Below are positions 1 through 5,173 of a stretch of 7,785 bases of DNA, piece by piece. This DNA is from Candidatus Brocadiaceae bacterium (GTDB lineage: Bacteria > Planctomycetota > Brocadiia > SM23-32): contig PWZK01000088.1 of assembly GCA_003567495.1 (NCBI GenBank), positions 1 through 7,785 on the forward strand, in the 5' to 3' direction. The notes under the pieces were generated by a model, which was not told the DNA's origin, made no database searches, and saw nothing but the letters and a program-made list of their open reading frames with translations. The position numbers and the translations under genes were made by a program. How positions within the stretch are numbered: the first letter of the stretch is position 1; the number at the start of each line of letters is the position of its first letter.

Positions 1-740
1 ATGCGCCTGTTTTTATACACCTGCCCCTTTTGCGCAATAAGGACCGCTCCAAGATAAGCAAACGCAAAAATCCCGTTTCGCTGGACTGGTATAGAAAAAA
101 GGGCTATCTCCCGGAAGCGCTGCTTAATTTTCTGGCGCTGATGGGTTGGTCTATCGAAGATGGAAGGGAAATATTCTCTTTACAGGAAATGATAGATAAC
201 TTCACATGGGAAAGGGTGAAGAAAAGCGGCCCGGTATTTGACCTGCAGAAGCTTGATTGGCTCAACGGCGAATATATCAGGGCCATGTCGGACGAAGAAC
301 TGCTCGAAAGGATGCTTAAAGGTGGGTACACGGCACACTCCGACCAGCCGCGCCACATCCTGATTGAGATCGTGAAGTTGGTCAGGGAACGCATGGTAAC
401 ACTGTCGGAATTTGATGAGCTGACCGGATTTTTCTTTGCCACCGAGCCCTACGACGCCGAGATGCTTGTACCAAAGAAAAAGGATGCCGATTTTGCAGCC
501 GGGGTGCTTGAAGAGCTGAAAGATGCCCTGGAAAAGGTAGATTCCTGGAAGACCGAAGACCTTGAGTCGGCCCTGCAGGAATTCTGTGAAGAAGGGGGCT
601 GGAAACGAAGGGATGTGTACATGCCTCTCAGGGTTGCAGTAACATGCCGGCGAGTAAGCACCCCGCTTTTTGAAACAATGGAAATTCTTGGGCGTGAAGA
701 GTGTATGAGACGCTTCCACAACGCATTGGAATTGTGTTAG
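1..740 (+). CDS. gltX: Glutamate--tRNA ligase, C-terminal part (5' truncated by window edge)
   Basis: Class I synthetase that charges tRNA-Glu with glutamate in the cytoplasm. The reading frame is open to the left edge (first whole codon at 3), so only the last 245 residues are visible, about half of a normal GltX. The ATP-binding KMSKS-type loop appears as KISKR at 51-65, inside the GluRS signature DRSKISKRKNPVSL. It is followed by the family sequence YLPEALLNFLALMGWS. The helical anticodon-binding region follows, ending with the GluRS C-terminal motif RVSTPLFETMEILG just before the TAG stop at 738-740. A TTG codon at 30 could be taken as a start, but it lies between conserved residues of this signature, so it is internal. 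I cannot tell from the visible half whether this is a discriminating or non-discriminating GluRS. The identification is firm. Confidence 0.95.
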   Translation, partial: APVFIHLPLLRNKDRSKISKRKNPVSLDWYRKKGYLPEALLNFLALMGWSIEDGREIFSLQEMIDNFTWERVKKSGPVFDLQKLDWLNGEYIRAMSDEELLERMLKGGYTAHSDQPRHILIEIVKLVRERMVTLSEFDELTGFFFATEPYDAEMLVPKKKDADFAAGVLEELKDALEKVDSWKTEDLESALQEFCEEGGWKRRDVYMPLRVAVTCRRVSTPLFETMEILGREECMRRFHNALELC

Positions 741-765
741 GCGCTTAACATCGCAACGTCGACAA

Positions 766-798
766 TAAAACTTTTTCAAACGACACGAAAAAGTTTTA
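766..798 (+). terminator. Perfect A/T-rich hairpin downstream of gltX, possible terminator
   Basis: Arms TAAAACTTTTTC (766-777) and GAAAAAGTTTTA (787-798) are perfect reverse complements of 12 bp around a 9-nt loop, 25 nt after the gltX stop. The position fits transcription termination. The stem is poor in G/C, and the only T-run is inside the 3' arm rather than after it, so it would be a weak or atypical intrinsic terminator. It could instead be an mRNA 3'-end stabilising hairpin or a repeat. Confidence 0.4.
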
Positions 799-892
799 AT
801 ATTACGGCAACGGCGAGACGGCAATTACGAATGAGGAGTTAGGAATTAGGAATCAACGACAATTTAAGCTGATAAGTTGTTGAGCTGTTAAG

Positions 893-922
893 CAACGGCA
901 ACGACAACGGCAAAAGCAACGA
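893..922. repeat. Hexamer tandem repeat CAACGG/CAACGA
   Basis: Five hexamers lie in exact register: CAACGG, CAACGA, CAACGG, CAAAAG, CAACGA. Related fragments (GGCAACGGCGA, ACGGCAA, TCAACGAC) are scattered over 804-860, so the array looks like the best-preserved core of a decayed region. It is non-coding and I can assign no function. Confidence 0.65.
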
Positions 923-952
923 CAGTAAGACGGGTTGCAGTTTTTGTCTTTA

Positions 953-1140
953 GGCCCGAAGGGCCGTCTGATTCATAGCCCGGGGCGCAAGCCCCGGGGA
1001 AAAGGCGCAAACAGCAGAACAGAGCCCCGCAGGGGCGATTCAAAGGTTTTGGCGAACTCAGGGCGAGCTCCTTTCTTGAGTCGCCCCGTCGGGCCTGTGA
1101 TTGTGGTGCAGGCTTCCCTGTTTGCCGCGCCGACAGGCGC
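953..1140. repeat. Cluster of five short GC-rich hairpins (REP-like)
   Basis: Small palindromes follow one another: GGCCC-gaa-GGGCC (953-965); CCCGGGGC-gcaa-GCCCCGGG (979-998, a GNRA-type GCAA loop on an 8-bp stem); GCCCC-gca-GGGGC (1024-1036); GGGCGA...TCGCCC with an inner CTC/GAG pair (1061-1086); and GCGCC-gaca-GGCGC (1127-1140). Loops are mostly 3-4 nt. This resembles the REP/BIME-like palindromic elements spread by RAYT-type transposases, as found in many planctomycete and Bacteroidetes genomes, but no transposase is present here. The assignment to a REP class is inference; the hairpins themselves are directly visible. Confidence 0.6.
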
Positions 1141-1168
1141 CCCATTTTCAGAGCGAAGTCTTCGAACG

Positions 1169-1214
1169 ATTTGCGCCCTGATATACGCAAAAAACGTTAC
1201 AGAGCAAATTCCTC
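1169..1214 (+). promoter_or_regulatory. Block shared with the rpsR promoter region (copy 1)
   Basis: Bases 1185-1214 match 4781-4810 at 25 of 30 positions, ending in the identical GCAAATTCCTC. Bases 1169-1193 also match 4721-4745 at 21 of 25, starting with an identical ATTTGCGCCC. ATTTGC (1169-1174) and GCAAAT (1204-1209) are an inverted pair at its ends. It ends 4 nt before a -35 box, about -69 to -40 from the predicted start site, which is the position of an UP element or activator site. Its function is inferred from placement only. Confidence 0.55.
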
Positions 1215-1218
1215 TCTG

Positions 1219-1247
1219 TTGACTCAAAAGATATCTTATGGTATCCT
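1219..1247 (+). promoter_or_regulatory. Sigma70-type promoter for the TPR-ruvA-GH51 unit
   Basis: A -35 box TTGACT (1219-1224) and a -10 box TATCCT (1242-1247) are separated by 17 bp, and a TG at 1239-1240 makes an extended -10. Transcription would start near 1254, leaving a leader of about 58 nt before the ATG at 1312. The promoter lies downstream of the TTG at 1171, which argues against that codon as the start of the next gene. Confidence 0.6.
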
Positions 1248-1311
1248 TTACGGTTCAATTCGGTTATGTCGGTTTCAGAAATGTTTGGTACTCTTAATAC
1301 ACGGTAAAATT

Positions 1312-2442
1312 ATGCCAGAAACCACAGTGAAGCAACAGCTTCAGCAATTATTGGAAGAAGGGGTGGGTAGGCACAACTACGACGAACTTGTCAAAACAAT
1401 ATATAAGTCGTTCCGAAGCCTGGATCAGGCTCACGAATTGCTGGAACAAAAGGAGGCGGAACTTGCCGGTGTTTCGGGCGCAAAAAAGAACGAGTTGCTC
1501 GAACAGGTTGGCATTTTTGCCTGTGCACAGGGACAATTCCGGAAAGCTGCCGAATTTCTGGAAGAAGTAAAAAACCGGAAAGAAGCATCGCATTTTCTGG
1601 GCCGTGCAAGGATTCAGATGGGGCTTTTTCAGGAGGCGCTTGAGGCGCTCGAGAAAGGGCGGCGTGACAAGGGCGATTTTGATACGGACAGGTTCGTTAT
1701 TGATGCACTTTGTTCACTTCGAAAAGACGAAGATGCCGAGAAAATATGCAAGAGCTATGAAAAAAAACACTCAAAAGACCCCCATCTGATATACTCCCGC
1801 GCAAGAGTGATGGAAACCGCTGGAGAGCACGCAAGGGCCATGGAACTCTATGAACAGGCCCTTTCGATCGACGAAAAGCACCAAAACAGTCTTTTCAGGC
1901 TTGCCTTTAACTGTGATTTAAACGGGGATGACGACAGAGCACTGGAACTTTATGAAAAATGTGCCTCGCTCAACCCCGCATCGCTTGGCGCAATAATAAA
2001 CCTGGGGATATTGTATGAGGACAGAGGCGAATACGAGAAAGCGATTGATTGCTACGAAAAAGTTCTGGCGGTTGAGCCGGCACATAAACGCGCAAGATTA
2101 TACCTTAAAGATGCTGACGCCGCCCTGCATATGACTTTTGACGAGGATATGCGTTTCAAAATCTCGCAGCGTGAAAAGATACTCCAAAAGCCGATAGACG
2201 AGCTTGAACTGAGTTCCAGGTGCCGGCTGGTGCTGGAAAAAAAGAACGTGAAAAGCCTGGGCGACCTGACCCGCGTATCAGAGGCGGAGCTTATGGAATG
2301 TAATAATTTCGGCGATGCCAGCCTGCGGGAAATAAAAGATTTAATGGCCGGATTCGGGTTGTGTCTGAGGGAGGAGCCCGCCCGGCTCCCGGAGACGAAC
2401 GAAACGGAAGACGATCAGGTTCCTTCTAAAGAAGCCGAATAA
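1312..2442 (+). CDS. TPR protein with C-terminal RNA polymerase alpha-CTD-like domain
   Basis: A 376-residue soluble protein. The first ~150 residues are charged, helical and rich in Glu/Lys/Ala. Canonical TPR units occupy about residues 156-257 (for example SLGAIINLGILYEDRGEYEKA). Residues ~293-354 match the tandem HhH fold of the RNA polymerase alpha C-terminal domain: PIDELELSSRCRLVLE, then NNFGDASLREIKDLMAGFGL. Aligned to E. coli alpha, R303 equals R265, N332 equals N294, G334 equals G296 and S337 equals S299. N268 is replaced by Leu306 and K298 by Ala336. It has no NTD, so it is not RpoA. The last ~20 residues are acidic and probably disordered. I chose ATG 1312 because the promoter at 1219-1247 excludes TTG 1171 and the residues upstream are basic and unlike the rest; no clear Shine-Dalgarno is visible. 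It may link protein partners to DNA or transcription. Its role is unknown. It is encoded 2 nt upstream of ruvA. Confidence 0.85.
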   Translation: MPETTVKQQLQQLLEEGVGRHNYDELVKTIYKSFRSLDQAHELLEQKEAELAGVSGAKKNELLEQVGIFACAQGQFRKAAEFLEEVKNRKEASHFLGRARIQMGLFQEALEALEKGRRDKGDFDTDRFVIDALCSLRKDEDAEKICKSYEKKHSKDPHLIYSRARVMETAGEHARAMELYEQALSIDEKHQNSLFRLAFNCDLNGDDDRALELYEKCASLNPASLGAIINLGILYEDRGEYEKAIDCYEKVLAVEPAHKRARLYLKDADAALHMTFDEDMRFKISQREKILQKPIDELELSSRCRLVLEKKNVKSLGDLTRVSEAELMECNNFGDASLREIKDLMAGFGLCLREEPARLPETNETEDDQVPSKEAE

Positions 2443-2444
2443 AA

Positions 2445-3029
2445 ATGATTCAATCGGTCAAGGGCATCCTGAGCTCGAAAGAACCGGCGCTTGCAACCGT
2501 GCAGGTGGGTGGAGTGGGGCTGGCCGTGCATATACCCCTTTCTACATACAGCGCTTTGCCCGGGGAGAATGACGTCGTAACACTTTTCACCCACCTCCAT
2601 GTTCGGGAGGATCAGCTTAAACTCTACGGTTTTGCCTCCGAGGCCGAACTCGAGCTGTTTAACCTTTTGCTCGGCGTGACAAAAATAGGCCCCGGCGTTG
2701 CTCTGCAGGTATTGAGCAGCTGCAGCACGGGTGAATTCAAACGATTAATAGCAGCGGGGGAGATTTCAACTCTGACTTCACTTGTAAAGGGAGTGGGCAA
2801 GAAAACCGCGGAGAGGATGGTTCTCGAACTCAAAGAGAAAGTTGGTGATTATTCAAACGCAGATGCCGTGTTGCGTGATTCACCGGTGGCGCCGGATGCC
2901 GTAAAGGCCCTGGTTGAACTCGGTGCTTCGCCTGCGTCTGCGCGCACTGAAGTCAGGAAAGCAATAGAAAAAAGCGGCCCCGGCTCATCTTTAGACGACA
3001 TCTTACGCACGGTTTTCGAAAACAGGTAG
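2445..3029 (+). CDS. ruvA: Holliday junction branch migration protein RuvA
   Basis: RuvA tetramers bind four-way junctions and load the RuvB motor during recombinational repair. The 194-residue length is close to E. coli RuvA (203). Domain I (OB fold, ~1-62) ends with HVREDQLKLYGF, where E55 and D56 fall at the same numbers as the E. coli acidic-pin residues. Domain II carries two helix-hairpin-helix motifs: VTKIGPGVALQVLS (78-91) and a textbook KGVGKKTAERMVLELKEK (115-132). Domain III (~147-194), the flexible RuvB-binding part, follows. In the first HhH the usual GxGPK form reads KIGPG, so a Gly and the Lys are changed; this is a mild deviation. ATG 2445 starts 2 nt after the preceding stop, suggesting translational coupling, with no strong Shine-Dalgarno. 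ruvB and ruvC are not in the window. Confidence 0.97.
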   Translation: MIQSVKGILSSKEPALATVQVGGVGLAVHIPLSTYSALPGENDVVTLFTHLHVREDQLKLYGFASEAELELFNLLLGVTKIGPGVALQVLSSCSTGEFKRLIAAGEISTLTSLVKGVGKKTAERMVLELKEKVGDYSNADAVLRDSPVAPDAVKALVELGASPASARTEVRKAIEKSGPGSSLDDILRTVFENR

Positions 3030-3071
3030 TCACATGCAAGTTCACAATGTACATTCAGAGGACAGCCAGTC

Positions 3072-4586
3072 ATGAAAACTGCGGAATGCTGTGAAATAAT
3101 CGTAAATGCGGATCTGGCGGCGGGTACCATTGATAAAAACATTTACGGACACTTTGCCGAACACCTTGGACGATGTATTTACGAAGGCATATGGGTGGGG
3201 AAAGATTCCGAGATACCGAACACGCGAGGAATCAGAAAAGATGTTGTTGAGGCGCTGCGAGCCCTTGAAATACCGGTGTTGAGGTGGCCGGGCGGATGTT
3301 TCGCCGACGAATACCACTGGAAGGACGGCATCGGTCCTGCCGAGCAAAGACCGGCAATGGTAAATACTCACTGGGGCGGAGTTGTCGAAAATAACCATTT
3401 CGGGACTCACGAGTTTCTCGACCTTTGCGAGATGATAGGGGCCGAACCATATATATGTGGCAACGTAGGCAGCGGAACGGTGCAGGAGATGCAGCAGTGG
3501 GTCGAATACATAACATGCGAAGGCGGAAGGATGGCTGATTTGAGATCTGAAAATGGCCGCACCGAGCCGTGGATATTGAAGTACTTCGGCGTTGGTAACG
3601 AAAACTGGGGATGCGGCGGTCGAATGAGGCCAGAGTACTACGCCGACCTATACCGGCGCTATCAGACATACATACACAATTTTGGCGATAATAAAATATT
3701 CAAAATCGCTTGCGGGCCAAGTGGAGACGATTACAGGTGGACGGAAGTGATGATGCGCGAGGCGGGCAAGATGATGCACGAGGCGGGCAAGATGATGCAC
3801 GGGCTTGCGCTGCACGGGCTTGCGCTGCATTATTACACCGGCGGACAGAGGGATTTCGCAACAGGTTTTTCGGAAAATCAGTGGTTCACCACCATGAAAA
3901 AAACGCTTTTCATGGAAGAGCTTATCCAAAAACACTGCGCTGTAATGGACAGGTACGATCCGTCTGGCCGTGTCGCTCTTATCGTGGATGAATGGGGTAC
4001 ATGGCATGAGGTGGAGCCCGGAACCAACCCGCGTTTTCTTTATCAGCAAAACACCATGCGCGACGCACTTGTGGCCGGAATCAATCTCAACATATTTAAC
4101 AGTTACTGCAAACGGGTAAAAATGGCCAATATCGCCCAGACTGTCAACGTGCTACAGGCGATGGTGCTCACTGACGGAGCGAAAATGCTGCTTACCCCTT
4201 CCTACCACGTCTTTGAGATGTACAGGGCCCACCACGGCGCCACCTTGCTCGATCTGCACCTCAAGCGGTGCCCGGAGTATGAGAACAGGGGTGAAGTCAT
4301 CCCGCAGGTCAGTGTTTCCGCTTCCATGGACAATAAGGGGGCGGTTAATATATCTCTTTGCAACCTGCATCCAGTCAGAACCGTGCCGGTCACCTGCGAA
4401 CTGCGAGGCATGAAGCCCGGTCGTGTCGAGGGCGGAATACTGGCCGCTGCGGAAATAGATGCGCATAACACTTTTGATGAGCCCACACGTGTAAGGCCGG
4501 CCGATTTCGGCGCGGCATCTCTGTCCGGCGGAAACCTTGAAACAGAACTTCCCCCGGCATGCGTTGCGGTTCTGAGGGTCGTTTGA
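3072..4586 (+). CDS. abfA: Alpha-L-arabinofuranosidase, GH51 family, with internal duplication
   Basis: Retaining exo-glycosidase that releases L-arabinofuranose from arabinan or arabinoxylan oligosaccharides. It is 504 residues long (Geobacillus AbfA is about 500) and has no signal peptide, so it is cytoplasmic. The (beta/alpha)8 barrel carries [12 protein letters not shown] (E30), [18 protein letters not shown], the acid/base GVGNENWG (N176-E177), HYYT (H253, Y255) and the nucleophile VDEWGTW (E307). A C-terminal beta domain follows from about residue 390. The PGGC form is common in one GH51 group, where Geobacillus AbfA has PGGN. Residues 229-253 contain two perfect tandem duplications adding 12 residues. 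The acid/base to nucleophile distance is 130 residues against about 119 in Geobacillus AbfA, and removing 12 gives 118. Start ATG 3072 has a good AGAGGA (3057-3062) at 9 nt. It lies 42 nt after ruvA and is probably co-transcribed; no transporter or other sugar gene is adjacent. Confidence 0.93.
   Translation: MKTAECCEIIVNADLAAGTIDKNIYGHFAEHLGRCIYEGIWVGKDSEIPNTRGIRKDVVEALRALEIPVLRWPGGCFADEYHWKDGIGPAEQRPAMVNTHWGGVVENNHFGTHEFLDLCEMIGAEPYICGNVGSGTVQEMQQWVEYITCEGGRMADLRSENGRTEPWILKYFGVGNENWGCGGRMRPEYYADLYRRYQTYIHNFGDNKIFKIACGPSGDDYRWTEVMMREAGKMMHEAGKMMHGLALHGLALHYYTGGQRDFATGFSENQWFTTMKKTLFMEELIQKHCAVMDRYDPSGRVALIVDEWGTWHEVEPGTNPRFLYQQNTMRDALVAGINLNIFNSYCKRVKMANIAQTVNVLQAMVLTDGAKMLLTPSYHVFEMYRAHHGATLLDLHLKRCPEYENRGEVIPQVSVSASMDNKGAVNISLCNLHPVRTVPVTCELRGMKPGRVEGGILAAAEIDAHNTFDEPTRVRPADFGAASLSGGNLETELPPACVAVLRVV
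3758..3801 (+). repeat. 21-bp in-frame tandem duplication in the GH51 gene
   Basis: Two perfect copies of a 21-bp unit lie at 3758-3778 and 3779-3799, with two further matching bases. At protein level the motif EAGKMMH occurs twice in a row (230-236 and 237-243). The copies are identical even at third codon positions, which points to a recent event. The frame is kept. Confidence 0.95.
3796..3829 (+). repeat. 15-bp in-frame tandem duplication in the GH51 gene
   Basis: Two perfect copies of TGCACGGGCTTGCGC lie at 3796-3810 and 3811-3825, plus four more matching bases. The protein reads HGLAL twice (243-247 and 248-252) before HYYT. The run overlaps the end of the 21-bp duplication by 6 bases; both units contain TGCA. 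Confidence 0.95.
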
Positions 4587-4637
4587 ATGCTGCAACTGCA
4601 AGTCCTCAGTGAATCCCGTATGTTTGCGCATATCTCC

Positions 4638-4665
4638 GTAGGTGCGGAAGATTTTTCGCCCCTAC
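4638..4665 (+). terminator. Hairpin after the GH51 gene, weak terminator candidate
   Basis: GTAGGTGCG (4638-4646) pairs with CGCCCCTAC (4657-4665) with one mismatch, around a 10-nt loop that ends in a T-run. It lies 51 nt after the GH51 stop. No T-run follows the stem (ACAGATCGTTTT), so termination is uncertain. It could equally be part of a dispersed repeat. Confidence 0.3.
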
Positions 4666-4681
4666 AGATCGTTTTGAAACG

Positions 4682-4708
4682 CCTGCCTGCCTGTCTGCGG
4701 CAGGCAGG
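4682..4708. repeat. CCTGCCTG/CAGGCAGG inverted repeat
   Basis: CCTGCCTGC (4682-4690) is the reverse complement of GCAGGCAGG (4700-4708). A second in-register pairing uses CCTGCCTG at 4686-4693 with 4701-4708, because the left arm is itself a CCTG tandem. There is no T-run on either side, so I read it as a palindromic repeat rather than a terminator. Confidence 0.6.
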
Positions 4709-4716
4709 AAAAATAA

Positions 4717-4810
4717 AGGAATTTGCGCCCGGTTAAACGTAAAAAGCAAGAAATCCCCCAAATGATTTGTCCCACGGCATGCGTAAAAAAGCTTACAGTG
4801 CAAATTCCTC
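4717..4810 (+). promoter_or_regulatory. Block shared with the TPR-gene promoter region (copy 2)
   Basis: The arms AGGAATTTGC (4717-4726) and GCAAATTCCT (4800-4809) are a perfect 10-bp inverted repeat. The left part (4721-4745) and right part (4781-4810) align with adjacent parts of 1169-1214. Copy 2 therefore carries about 43 extra bases, bounded by CGTAAAAA (4739-4746) and CGTAAAAA (4782-4789). The right part ends 2 nt before the -35 box of the rpsR promoter, about -67 to -38 from the predicted start. Confidence 0.55.
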
Positions 4811-4812
4811 GT

Positions 4813-4841
4813 TTGACATAAATGCATATTTTTATTAGAAT
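4813..4841 (+). promoter_or_regulatory. Near-consensus sigma70 promoter for rpsR-icd-tilS
   Basis: A perfect -35 box TTGACA (4813-4818) and a -10 box TAGAAT (4836-4841) are separated by a 17-bp A/T-rich spacer. The start site would be near 4848, giving a leader of about 51 nt. A strong promoter suits a ribosomal protein gene. Confidence 0.75.
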
Positions 4842-4898
4842 TCTCACTAATGGTCGGTAATTAACAGGCACTGGGGTTATTTTCAAAGAGGTAATAAA

Positions 4899-5123
4899 AT
4901 GGCTGAAAAGAATATGATGAGAAGGATATCCGGCGAACGTTGCAGATTTTGCAGGGAAAGTGTAAAGGTCGATTATAAAGACGCCGCTCAACTCGGAAAG
5001 CTGCTTTCCGGCGAGGCTAAGATTTACAGCCGGAAACGATCAGGCAACTGTGCGGTGCATCAGCGCCAGATTGAACAAGCCGTTAAAAGAGCGAGGTTTA
5101 TGGCCATATTGCCATACTGTTAG
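4899..5123 (+). CDS. rpsR: Small ribosomal subunit protein bS18, zinc-motif form
   Basis: Component of the 30S platform, where it pairs with bS6 and contacts 16S rRNA. The 74-residue length is normal for the family. Conserved features are VDYKDAAQLGKLLS (24-37), the GKI-type turn written as EAKIYSRKRSG, and HQRQIEQAVKRARFMAILPY (54-73). C15-x2-C18 and C51-x2-H54 form the complete four-ligand set of the C+ (probably zinc-binding) S18 type; E. coli S18 lacks this set. The ribosome binding site AGAGGT (4887-4892) sits 6 nt before the ATG. The gene is not next to rpsF, ssb or rplI, its usual partners; it leads a unit with icd 50 nt downstream. Whether this is the only S18 or a second paralogue cannot be seen here. 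Confidence 0.95.
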   Translation: MAEKNMMRRISGERCRFCRESVKVDYKDAAQLGKLLSGEAKIYSRKRSGNCAVHQRQIEQAVKRARFMAILPYC

Positions 5124-5173
5124 GCGCTTAGTGGTGCGAACATTGACAGGCTTGAACCTCGGATTTTAAAACC

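Larger units (their letters stand above)
741..1311. other. Non-coding spacer with repeats, hairpins and a promoter
   Basis: This 571-base stretch between gltX and the TPR gene holds no convincing gene. From left to right it contains: an A/T-rich perfect hairpin (766-798); a low-complexity stretch with TTAGGAA twice in a row (839-852); a hexamer repeat (893-922); a run of short GC hairpins (953-1140); a block shared with the rpsR promoter region (1169-1214); and a sigma70-like promoter (1219-1247). Open frames across the hairpin run exist on both strands, but they only translate the palindromes. Confidence 0.8.
4587..4898. other. Non-coding spacer between the GH51 gene and rpsR
   Basis: No gene is visible in these 312 bases. 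They contain a hairpin at 4638-4665, a CCTGCCTG-type hairpin at 4682-4708, two parts of the block shared with the upstream promoter region (4717-4745 and 4781-4810), a near-consensus promoter (4813-4841) and the rpsR leader with its ribosome binding site. Minus-strand open frames across it have no recognisable protein content. Confidence 0.75.

Noticed and set aside
30..740. A complete 236-residue gene starting at TTG 30
   Set aside because: The frame is open to the window edge, and the residues on both sides of the TTG match the conserved GluRS sequence around the KMSKS-type loop, so the gene begins outside the window.
736..749. Integron attC core (GTTAGGC...TTAAC) at the gltX end
   Set aside because: The core resembles GTTRRRY, but there is no properly spaced partner box or attC-type imperfect palindrome, and no integrase or cassette structure is present.
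888..1227. Small open frames on both strands across the hairpin cluster
   Set aside because: They translate palindromic repeats into Arg/Gly/Pro-rich sequence, overlap each other in several frames and have no ribosome binding site.
1251..1262. A tRNA T-arm-like GGTTCAATTC
   Set aside because: No acceptor stem, anticodon arm or D-arm can be folded around it, and it lies in the leader after a promoter.
1171..1311. TTG 1171 as the start of the TPR protein, adding 47 residues
   Set aside because: It lies upstream of the predicted promoter and overlaps the shared promoter block. The extra residues are basic and unlike the rest of the protein. ATG 1312 fits better.
4848..4898. An S6:S18-type autoregulatory leader before rpsR
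   Set aside because: I could find only a weak bulged pairing in the 51-nt leader and not the expected conserved bulge structure, so no riboregulator is claimed.
5143..5171. A promoter just before icd (TTGACA at 5143-5148 with TTAAAA 17 bp on)
   Set aside because: Transcription would start at or inside the icd start codon. The -10 is poor and rpsR lies only 50 nt upstream, so read-through from the 4813-4841 promoter is simpler.
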